A DNA stretch of 8,043 bases, taken from an uncultured Hungatella sp. (lineage in GTDB: Bacteria > Bacillota > Clostridia > Lachnospirales > Lachnospiraceae). Position 1 is the stretch's first letter. Each line of letters starts with the position of its first letter. The notes under the pieces are model-generated. The model had not been told where the DNA came from and ran no database searches. It was given only the letters and a program-made list of their open reading frames with translations. The position numbers were made by a program, and so were the translations under genes. The DNA is taken from assembly GCA_910586845.1 (NCBI GenBank), contig CAJUJV010000095.1, forward strand, positions 4,758-12,800, given 5' to 3'. Positions 1 to 5,043 of the stretch are shown here, one piece after another.

Positions 1-44
1 GGCCCCCGTACCGCCTACAGGCGGTAATACTCCTTTCGGGGGCC
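1..44. other. Nested perfect inverted repeat, possible structured RNA element
   Basis: An outer 8-bp perfect stem (GGCCCCCG at 1-8 with CGGGGGCC at 37-44) encloses an inner 7-bp perfect stem (TACCGCC at 9-15 with GGCGGTA at 20-26) closed by a TACA tetraloop. The inner stem stacks directly on the 5' side of the outer stem, and the only unpaired stretch is the 10-nt bulge 27-36. If transcribed rightwards, the bulge and next base read CTCCTTTC, like the anti-Shine-Dalgarno end of 16S rRNA. If transcribed leftwards, the bulge contains AAAGGAG, like a ribosome binding site. No T-run follows on the plus strand, so it is not a rightward intrinsic terminator; a leftward one cannot be judged because the sequence ends at base 1. 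I do not recognise it as a known riboswitch or RNA family. The structure is seen directly; the function is unknown. Confidence 0.6.
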
Positions 45-53
45 TGCGCACAG

Positions 54-91
54 AAAAGAGGGAGACCATGAAAAACAGTCCCCCTCTTTTT
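54..91 (-). terminator. Intrinsic terminator after the DUF362 gene, possibly bidirectional
   Basis: A hairpin lies directly after the stop of the minus-strand DUF362 gene. AAAAGAGGG (54-62) pairs with CCCTCTTTT (82-90), then after one A/C mismatch GAC (64-66) pairs with GTC (78-80), around an 11-nt loop. On the minus strand the stem ends in TTTT. On the plus strand the 3' side continues as TTTTTCTT, so it could also stop rightward transcripts entering from the left edge. Confidence 0.7.
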
Positions 92-92
92 C

Positions 93-956
93 TTATAATG
101 TGATCAGTTCGTATTCTCTGCTGCCGAAGCCCAGGGCGGCAGCCGCCTCTACGGTGTGGACGCCGTTGCGGGACTGGATCCTCTCGATCAGATCGGCTTT
201 GCCAGGATCGTCGGAAGCATAGACAAGATCCAGACAGGCCTGATCCAGGGCAATGGGATCCAGGGAAGCCAGGATGCCGATGTCTCCGACCTTCGGGTCC
301 TCTGCCACGGCACAGCAGTCGCAGTCCACGGACATGTTGCACATCACGTTGATGAAAGCCATCTTTCCGCCGAAATAATCTACGATGGACCGGGCGGCGT
401 CGGCCATGGACTCCAGGAAGGAATCATGGTCCGAGGTCCAGATGTCGTCAGGGTTGCCGGCTCCGTGGATGTAAGCCTTGCCGTAGGAGGAGGCGATGCC
501 GATGGAGATATTCTTTAAGGCTCCGCCGAATCCGCCCATGGGATGGCCTTTGAAATGGGACAGCACCAGCATGGAATCGTACCGTGACAGATGGTCTCCC
601 ACATAGTTTTTCTGAATCTGCTTTCCGTCTTTTATGGGGAGCTCCAGATCTTTCTCTTCATCCATGATATCCACTTCTGCAATATCGGTCCAGCCGTGAA
701 GTTTCATGGTCTCCCAGTGGGCTTCTGTTGTGTTGCGCTTGCCGCTGTAGGCTGTGTTGCACTCCACGATAGTTCCGTGAACATGGTCGATGACCGGTTT
801 TAAAAATGCCGGGCGGATAAAGTTCTGGTTCCCGACCTCACCGGAATGGAGCTTTACCGCCACCTTGCCGGGCAGTTCCACTCCCAGAGCCTGATACATC
901 CGGATCATCGTATCGCTGGTAATTTCTTTTGAAAAATACACTATGGATTTTGCCAT
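93..956 (-). CDS. DUF362 domain-containing protein
   Basis: A 287-residue cytosolic protein with no signal peptide or membrane segment. It carries the hallmark DUF362 block SHFKGHPMGGFGGALKNISI (about residues 133-152) and a later DPIALDQA motif (233-240). A cysteine cluster, CNMSVDCDCC (C206, C212, C214, C215), is characteristic of the clostridial branch. Many DUF362 proteins carry a C-terminal 4Fe-4S ferredoxin domain; this one ends without it, so it is the single-domain form. No reaction is firmly established for the family, and the cysteine cluster suggests metal or Fe-S binding only by inference. The start is supported by AGGAGA about 8 bases upstream of ATG, and a promoter is visible at 994-1023. 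The terminator at 54-91 closes the unit, so it is probably monocistronic. The family call is strong; the function is unknown. Confidence 0.9.
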   Translation of the reverse strand: MAKSIVYFSKEITSDTMIRMYQALGVELPGKVAVKLHSGEVGNQNFIRPAFLKPVIDHVHGTIVECNTAYSGKRNTTEAHWETMKLHGWTDIAEVDIMDEEKDLELPIKDGKQIQKNYVGDHLSRYDSMLVLSHFKGHPMGGFGGALKNISIGIASSYGKAYIHGAGNPDDIWTSDHDSFLESMADAARSIVDYFGGKMAFINVMCNMSVDCDCCAVAEDPKVGDIGILASLDPIALDQACLDLVYASDDPGKADLIERIQSRNGVHTVEAAAALGFGSREYELITL

Positions 957-993
957 GGTCTCTTTTCTCCTGTTCTTAGTAGTTGGTGTCTTT

Positions 994-1023
994 ATTATAC
1001 CCTACAGCCTCCCCTTTAGGCAA
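994..1023 (-). promoter_or_regulatory. Candidate sigma-A promoter for the DUF362 gene
   Basis: Read on the minus strand, TTGCCT (1018-1023) is followed after 18 bases by a perfect TATAAT (994-999), about 38 bases upstream of the DUF362 start codon. The -10 is consensus and the -35 matches four of six bases. It lies between pdaA and the DUF362 gene, which suggests that the latter need not depend on pdaA transcription. No convincing terminator separates pdaA from this promoter, so read-through remains possible. Confidence 0.65.
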
Positions 1024-1044
1024 GCAGAAGATGGGACGGGCAGG

Positions 1045-1866
1045 TCACTGCCGGGAGATTAGTTCATCCAGGGAGGCGAAACGGTACCCCATTTCCTCCC
1101 ACTTTGTCAGCAGCTCATCCAGGATCTCCCCGTTGGTTTTGGAGGTGCTGTGGAGCAGCACCACGGCTCCGGGGTGGATACGGCCCAGCAGCTTTTTAAA
1201 GGCCTCCTCTTTTGTGGGCTGTTTGTCCTCATACCAGTCTACATAGGCCAGACTCCAGAAGAAGGTGCTGTAGCCAAGCTCCTGAGCCATCTTCAGGTTG
1301 GACTCGCTGTATTTGCCCTGGGGAGGCCTGTAATATTTTTTCATAGGTTCTCCTGTTACCTGTTCATACAGTTTTTCCAGATCCTGAAGCTCTTTGGAGA
1401 AGGATTCTTTTGTGGAGATTTTAGACATATCCGGGTGATGGTAAGTGTGGTTTCCCACGGTGTGTCCCTCTGCTGTCATCCGCTTTACCAGCTCCGGGCA
1501 GGTCTCCAGATAGTTGCCTACGAGAAAAAAGGTGGCAGGCGCCTGATGCTTTTTTAAGGCATCCAGGATGGCGGCGGTGCAGCCGTTTTCGTATCCGGCA
1601 TCAAAGGTGAGATAGAGGACTTTTTCGTCGGTTTTGGCGGCATAGTAGGCGTTGAACTGCTGCAGATATTCAGCGGGGGCGTTGGCCACGGGAGGTTTGC
1701 CCTCCTGCTGGAAACTTAAGCCCCAGTTGCCGTCCGCGGAGGCTGAGACCGTCACAAAAGGATACCTCTGTCCGATCCTTGCGGCGCTGTCTCCCAGGCA
1801 GAAACATAAGGCTGCCAGGAATACCAGTTCCACGGCTTTTTTTATGTAAAAGGACGCCGTTTTCAT
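1045..1866 (-). CDS. pdaA: PdaA-type polysaccharide deacetylase (spore-cortex N-acetylmuramate deacetylase)
   Basis: A 273-residue extracytoplasmic carbohydrate esterase 4 (NodB-fold) enzyme. Residues about 10-25 form a hydrophobic signal or anchor segment. A linker with the PdaA-typical NWGLSFQ (48-54) leads into the catalytic domain. Visible motifs are TFDAGYENG (87-95, probable catalytic base D89), GNHTYHH (138-144, metal ligands H140 and H144), YRPPQGKYS (179-187), FFWSLAYVDW (202-211) and VVLLHSTSKTN (235-245, H239). PdaA removes the N-acetyl group from muramic acid so that muramic delta-lactam can form in spore cortex peptidoglycan, a modification needed for germination lysis. Where simple NodB enzymes have TFDD, the second Asp is replaced (TFDA), as in the PdaA subgroup, whose Bacillus member has TFDN. 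The ATG has GGGAG 7 bases upstream. The gene implies a spore former. An ordinary vegetative peptidoglycan deacetylase is less likely given the TFDxGYENG signature. Confidence 0.88.
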   Translation of the reverse strand: MKTASFYIKKAVELVFLAALCFCLGDSAARIGQRYPFVTVSASADGNWGLSFQQEGKPPVANAPAEYLQQFNAYYAAKTDEKVLYLTFDAGYENGCTAAILDALKKHQAPATFFLVGNYLETCPELVKRMTAEGHTVGNHTYHHPDMSKISTKESFSKELQDLEKLYEQVTGEPMKKYYRPPQGKYSESNLKMAQELGYSTFFWSLAYVDWYEDKQPTKEEAFKKLLGRIHPGAVVLLHSTSKTNGEILDELLTKWEEMGYRFASLDELISRQ

Positions 1867-1893
1867 GAAAAACTCCCAAAATCATTTTGTAAA

Positions 1894-1922
1894 ACTATAT
1901 GAGATTCTACTTGCAAAAATGC
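1894..1922 (-). promoter_or_regulatory. Candidate sporulation (sigma-E-like) promoter of pdaA
   Basis: On the minus strand, GCATTTT (1916-1922) and CATATAGT (1894-1901) are separated by 14 bases. This is close to the mother-cell sigma-E pattern, roughly KMATATT, 13-15 bases, CATACAnT. The predicted start point leaves a leader of about 20 bases containing the GGGAG ribosome binding site. No good sigma-A promoter is seen for pdaA. The elements are visible; assignment to a sporulation sigma factor is inference, and Bacillus pdaA is instead controlled by sigma-G. Confidence 0.4.
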
Positions 1923-1938
1923 TGGAATGTGTTAAACT
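1911..1938 (+). promoter_or_regulatory. Candidate promoter of the MATE transporter gene
   Basis: TTGCAA (1911-1916) and an extended -10, TGTTAAACT (hexamer TAAACT at 1933-1938), are separated by 16 bases, about 37 bases before the ATG. The -35 overlaps the proposed divergent pdaA promoter, so the two cannot both be occupied by polymerase at once. Each hexamer matches the consensus in only four of six positions, so this is tentative. Confidence 0.4.
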
Positions 1939-1974
1939 TAGAAACTTGTAACAGAACTAAGGGAGGTATGGATT

Positions 1975-3411
1975 ATGGCAGATAAGACAACAAAAGACAT
2001 GACAGCCGGCTCGCCCATGAAGCTGATCCTGGGATTTCTGATCCCCATGCTCTTCGGCCTGCTGTTTCAGCAGTTTTATAATATGATGGACACGATCATC
2101 GTGGGAAAGTATCTGGGGGTCCGGGCTCTGGCCTCCGTGGGCTCTACCGGTTCCCTCAACTTTATGATCATCGGATTCTGTATGGGGATCTGCAGCGGGT
2201 TTGCCATCCCGGTGGCCCAGAAGTTCGGTGAGAAGAACGAAGTCATGATGCGCCGGTATGTGGCCAACAGCGGATGGCTGACAGCAGGATTTTCGGTGAT
2301 CATGACCGGGATTGTGTGTCTCCTCTGCTCCAGGATCCTGGTGTGGATGAGGACTCCGGCGGATATCATCGACGGGGCCTATGCCTATATTTTTGTAATA
2401 TTTCTGGGGATACCGGCTACCTGTCTCTACAATATGGTGTCAGGTATCATCCGGTCCATGGGAGACAGCACCACGCCCCTGTTCTTTCTGCTGATCTCGT
2501 CTCTGATGAATGTGGCTCTGGATCTGTTTACCATCCTGGTGCTTGGCATGGGAGTGGCAGGTGCGGCCTGGGCCACGATCCTGTCCCAGGCAGTGTCAGG
2601 CATTTTGTGCCTCCTGTATATGAGAAAGAAATATACGATTCTGAAGATGGAAAAGGATCAGTGGAAACCGGACATCAGGGCCATGAAGACGCTCTGCGCC
2701 ATGGGGATTCCCATGGGACTTCAGTATTCCATCACCGCCATAGGCAGCGTGGTGATCCAGACAGCAGTCAATACTCTGGGTTCCGTGGCCGTGGCTTCGG
2801 TGACGGCAGGCAGCAAGGTGAGCATGTTTTTCTGCTGCCCCTTTGAGGCTATGGGAGCCACCATGGCCACCTACGGCGGCCAGAACGTGGGAGCCAGGAA
2901 ACTGAACCGGATCAGAGAAGGCATGAAATCCTGTATCTTTCTGGGAGCCGGTTATGCGCTGACTGCTTTTGTGGTTCTGTACTTCTTCAGCGATACCATT
3001 GCCCTGCTGTTTGTGGACAGGGCGGAGACGGAGATCCTGGCCAATGCAAGGAGATTTCTTCTGATCAACTCGGCTATGTATTTCCCCCTGTCTCTGGTGA
3101 ACATCGTCAGGTTCATGATCCAGGGTCTGGGATATTCCAGGCTGGCTATCCTGGCGGGAGTCTGTGAGATGGCAGCCAGATCTCTGGTAGGCTTCTGCCT
3201 TGTTCCCGTGTTCGGCTATGCGGGAGCCTGTCTGGCCAACCCGGCTGCCTGGGTCGCGGCGGATCTGTTTCTGATACCGGCTTACCTTCATGTGATGAAG
3301 CGCTTAAGAAGCCTCATGCCCGGAGCGGATGAAGAGGAGAGCGCAGGAAACGGTCAGGAAGAAACAGCGGAGGAGAAAAAGAAGAGGAAGCTTCTCCATG
3401 CTCTGGGGTGA
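1975..3411 (+). CDS. MATE family efflux transporter
   Basis: A 478-residue polytopic inner-membrane protein of the multidrug and toxic compound extrusion family, usually an Na+- or H+-driven antiporter of cationic drugs or metabolites. About twelve hydrophobic segments fall into two homologous halves (residues about 1-235 and 236-450). The N-terminal signature FQQFYNMMDTIIVGKYLG (31-48) and the block GMGVAGAAWATILSQ (191-205) are typical. The half-repeat is visible as AQKFGEKN (81-88) matching GQNVGARK (302-309). Length fits the usual 440-480. A strongly charged, non-membrane tail (about 441-478, rich in Glu and Lys) ends the protein. The ATG has GGGAGG 8 bases upstream. Its last 14 bases overlap the preferred start of the radical SAM gene, so the two probably form an operon. 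The substrate cannot be told from sequence; the DinF/NorM-like clostridial branch is only a rough placement. Confidence 0.93.
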   Translation: MADKTTKDMTAGSPMKLILGFLIPMLFGLLFQQFYNMMDTIIVGKYLGVRALASVGSTGSLNFMIIGFCMGICSGFAIPVAQKFGEKNEVMMRRYVANSGWLTAGFSVIMTGIVCLLCSRILVWMRTPADIIDGAYAYIFVIFLGIPATCLYNMVSGIIRSMGDSTTPLFFLLISSLMNVALDLFTILVLGMGVAGAAWATILSQAVSGILCLLYMRKKYTILKMEKDQWKPDIRAMKTLCAMGIPMGLQYSITAIGSVVIQTAVNTLGSVAVASVTAGSKVSMFFCCPFEAMGATMATYGGQNVGARKLNRIREGMKSCIFLGAGYALTAFVVLYFFSDTIALLFVDRAETEILANARRFLLINSAMYFPLSLVNIVRFMIQGLGYSRLAILAGVCEMAARSLVGFCLVPVFGYAGACLANPAAWVAADLFLIPAYLHVMKRLRSLMPGADEEESAGNGQEETAEEKKKRKLLHALG

Positions 3412-4351
3412 CAGACCGTACCACAGCCTGGACTATGAACTGAGACGGCAGTTCGGAAGAAAGGTCTACAAGCTGGCATTGGACGGAGGCATGACCTGTC
3501 CCAACCGGGACGGGACTCTGGGGACGGGAGGCTGCATCTTCTGCAGCCGGGGAGGCTCCGGTGAGTTTGCTGTCTCCTCCGGCCGGTATGAGGATGTATG
3601 GCAGCAGATCGATGCAGCCATGGAAAAGGTGGCGGGCAAGGTGCCGGAAGACTCGGGATATATGGCCTATTTTCAGTCCTATACCAACACCTATGCCCCG
3701 GTCTCCTATCTGGAGCCTCTGTTTTCCAGAGCCCTGTCCCACCCCCGTGTTGTGGGGCTTTCCGTGGGAACCAGGCCGGACTGTCTGCCCGAAGACGTGA
3801 CGGCCCTTCTGGAAGAACTGAACAGGCAGAAACCGGTATGGGTGGAGCTGGGGCTGCAGACCATCCACGAGGAGACGGCGGCCATGATACGCAGAGGATA
3901 TGAGCTGGCCGTATTTGAGGACGCTTTCGAAAGGCTGAAGAGAGCCGGCCTTACTGTCGTAGTCCATGTGATCCTGGGACTGCCCGGGGAGACCAGGGAA
4001 ATGATGCTGCAGACCGTGGATTATCTGGGAAATCTTCCGGCAGACGGAATAAAACTGCAGCTTCTTCATATATTGGAAGGAACCGATCTGGAAGAGCTGT
4101 ACAAAAGGACCCCCTTTCCCCTCCTGTCCATGGAAGAATATACGGATCTGATCGTGGAATGTATCGGCCGGCTTCCGGGATCTGTAGTGATCCACAGGAT
4201 CAGCGGAGACGGCCCGAAAACAATTTTAACAGAGCCCAAATGGAGCGGCAATAAGCGGCTGGTGCTGAATACCATAGGGAAAAAAATTCGTGAAAATGGC
4301 ATCTATCAGGGGAAATTCCGGGAAATATACGTGCAAAACAGCGTATTTTAG
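3398..4351 (+). CDS. ytqA: TIGR01212-family radical SAM protein (YtqA/MnmL-like tRNA U34 modification enzyme)
   Basis: A 317-residue cytosolic radical SAM enzyme. The cluster motif is the spaced form typical of this family, CPNRDGTLGTGGCIFC (C34, C46, C49), instead of CxxxCxxC. Other family blocks are WGDRPYHSLDYELRRQFG (3-20), GLSVGTRPDCLPEDV (120-134), VELGLQTIHEET (149-160) and the C-terminal HRISGDGP (266-273) with KWSGNK (281-286). These resemble Bacillus YtqA, recently renamed MnmL and implicated in converting cmnm5s2U to mnm5s2U at tRNA position 34, upstream of the methylase MnmM. No mnmM gene lies in the window. ATG 3398 is preferred: the family begins at the WGD..YH block, length matches about 320, and AGAGGA lies about 9 bases upstream. 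An in-frame ATG at 3329 would add 23 basic residues and overlap the MATE gene by 83 bases. The family is sure; the exact reaction is inferred by homology, and the related YhcC branch is the alternative. Confidence 0.9.
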   Translation: MLWGDRPYHSLDYELRRQFGRKVYKLALDGGMTCPNRDGTLGTGGCIFCSRGGSGEFAVSSGRYEDVWQQIDAAMEKVAGKVPEDSGYMAYFQSYTNTYAPVSYLEPLFSRALSHPRVVGLSVGTRPDCLPEDVTALLEELNRQKPVWVELGLQTIHEETAAMIRRGYELAVFEDAFERLKRAGLTVVVHVILGLPGETREMMLQTVDYLGNLPADGIKLQLLHILEGTDLEELYKRTPFPLLSMEEYTDLIVECIGRLPGSVVIHRISGDGPKTILTEPKWSGNKRLVLNTIGKKIRENGIYQGKFREIYVQNSVF

Positions 4352-4360
4352 GGCCAACGG

Positions 4361-4389
4361 TTGACAAATAAGAAAAACCGGGGTATACT
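4361..4389 (+). promoter_or_regulatory. Near-consensus sigma-A promoter of the DUF6465 gene
   Basis: TTGACA (4361-4366, perfect) and TATACT (4384-4389, five of six) are separated by the ideal 17 bases. It starts 9 bases after the stop of the radical SAM gene and leaves a leader of about 80 bases before the start codon at 4479. A 6-bp inverted repeat (GGTTGA at 4359-4364, TCAACC at 4390-4395) flanks the core and could be an operator. The 4390-4478 leader shows an AGGAGG ribosome binding site but no convincing riboswitch or attenuator. Confidence 0.85.
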
Positions 4390-4464
4390 TCAACCAATGC
4401 AGATTTGACAAAATATTCTCAGACTGGACAGGAATAAATATATTGAGATTCAAAACAAATTTTC

Positions 4465-4470
4465 AGGAGG
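4465..4470 (+). promoter_or_regulatory. Shine-Dalgarno AGGAGG that decides the DUF6465 start
   Basis: AGGAGG sits 8 bases before ATG 4479, which is in frame with the DUF6465 domain. A nearer ATG at 4474 is only 3 bases away and out of frame, ending after 14 codons. A TTG at 4443 is in frame but has no ribosome binding site. The spacing therefore fixes the start at 4479. Confidence 0.85.
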
Positions 4471-4478
4471 ATTATGAA

Positions 4479-4922
4479 ATGGCAAGAAAGAAAGCAGATA
4501 CAGAGAGTACACCAGTAGCAGCAGTACAGGAGACGGAAGTGAAGGCTCCGGTTAAGAAAACCGCTGCAAAGAAGACGGCAGTGAAGGAGCCTCTCACCAA
4601 TGTTGAGGAAGAAGCTCCCAAGGCAGCAGTGAAGGAGACTCCCGCCGATGTTAAGGAAGAAGCTCCCAAGGCAGCGGTGAAGAAGCCTGCGGCCAGGAAG
4701 ACCGCCGCGAAGAAGAGTGAGCCGGAGACTACGGTGACCATCCAGTTCCAGGGAAAGGAGATTACCGCCGTTCAGGTTGTGGAGGCAGCGAAAGCCGCAT
4801 TTACAGAAGCAAACCCGGATGCGGAGATCAAGACCATGGATGTCTATGTGAAGCCGGAAGAAGGCGTTGCCTATTATGCGGTTAACGGAGAGGGCTCCGG
4901 AGATTATAAGATCGAGCTGTAA
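4479..4922 (+). CDS. DUF6465 family protein with Lys/Ala-rich, histone-H1-like N-terminal tail
   Basis: A 147-residue soluble protein with two parts. Residues 1-82 are low-complexity and rich in Lys, Ala, Glu and Pro, with runs such as KKTAAKKTAVK (26-36) and KKPAARKTAAKK (68-79) that resemble histone H1 or bacterial histone-like tails. Within this tail a 16-residue unit is tandemly repeated (about 32-68). Residues about 85-147 form a compact domain, beginning TVTIQFQGKEIT and ending DVYVKPEEGVAYYAVNGEG, which I recognise as the clostridial family DUF6465. No enzymatic motif, signal peptide or membrane segment is present. The function is unknown; the basic tail could bind nucleic acid or another polyanion, which is inference. 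A near-consensus promoter, ideal ribosome binding site and dedicated terminator suggest a strongly expressed single-gene unit. Natural members vary in tail length, consistent with repeat expansion. Confidence 0.85.
   Translation: MARKKADTESTPVAAVQETEVKAPVKKTAAKKTAVKEPLTNVEEEAPKAAVKETPADVKEEAPKAAVKKPAARKTAAKKSEPETTVTIQFQGKEITAVQVVEAAKAAFTEANPDAEIKTMDVYVKPEEGVAYYAVNGEGSGDYKIEL
4572..4683 (+). repeat. 48-bp in-frame tandem repeat, about 2.3 copies
   Basis: Unit 1 covers 4572-4619, unit 2 covers 4620-4667 and a partial third begins at 4668. Shared blocks are GTGAAGGAG, AATGTT or GATGTT, and GAAGAAGCTCCCAAGGCAGC. The unit encodes 16 residues, so gain or loss of a copy keeps the DUF6465 reading frame. 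Copies differ at scattered bases, so it is not a very recent duplication. Confidence 0.85.
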
Positions 4923-4934
4923 TGTTTTTGTCGG

Positions 4935-4982
4935 AAAAAAGAGTTCTTTGCCCTGTGTCAGAGGGGAAAGAGCTCTTTTTTT
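4935..4982 (+). terminator. Strong intrinsic terminator after the DUF6465 gene
   Basis: AAAAAAGAG-T-TCTTT (4935-4949) pairs with AAAGA-G-CTCTTTTTT (4967-4981) with one T-G wobble, giving about 15 paired positions. The 17-nt apical part may pair further through CCT and AGG. The T-run 4976-4982 is built into the 3' arm. It lies 12 bases after the stop codon. The arm is A/T-rich at its base, as is usual for clostridial terminators. Confidence 0.9.
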
Positions 4983-4984
4983 GC

Positions 4985-5013
4985 TTGCCCATCTTTCTGT
5001 TTCCGGGTACAAT
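4985..5013 (+). promoter_or_regulatory. Candidate sigma-A promoter of the DUF853 ATPase gene
   Basis: TTGCCC (4985-4990) and TACAAT (5008-5013) are separated by 17 bases, starting two bases beyond the preceding terminator's T-run. The leader is about 25 bases and contains GGAAGGAGAGG just before the ATG. The -10 is five of six, the -35 four of six. Its placement right after a terminator and before an isolated gene supports it. Confidence 0.65.
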
Positions 5014-5043
5014 AAAGGAAATACAGTCGGAAGGAGAGGAATC

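Noticed and set aside
1..44. Fluoride or ZTP riboswitch suggested by the CCTACAG and ACCGCC words
   Set aside because: The conserved cores and pseudoknot partners of those riboswitches are missing; the words simply form the inner stem of the hairpin.
3329..3397. Earlier in-frame ATG for the radical SAM gene
   Set aside because: It would add a basic 23-residue segment derived from the MATE tail region and exceeds the usual family length; family homology begins just after ATG 3398.
3314..4195. Long open frame on the minus strand opposite the radical SAM gene
   Set aside because: No domain or ribosome binding site, low-complexity His/Gln/Ser composition typical of antisense frames.
4405..4440. 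Second TTGACA (4405-4410) as a further promoter in the DUF6465 leader
   Set aside because: No -10-like hexamer lies 16-18 bases downstream; the nearest A/T-rich candidate is 24 bases away.
4474..4518. Small upstream frame starting at ATG 4474, overlapping the DUF6465 start
   Set aside because: It is only 3 bases from AGGAGG, too close for normal initiation, and stops after 14 codons with no sign of a leader-peptide composition.
4867..5043. N-terminal extension of the DUF853 ATPase frame upstream of 5044
   Set aside because: It overlaps the end of the DUF6465 gene, crosses its terminator and the next promoter, has no ribosome binding site and no family resemblance; ATG 5044 has a strong site.
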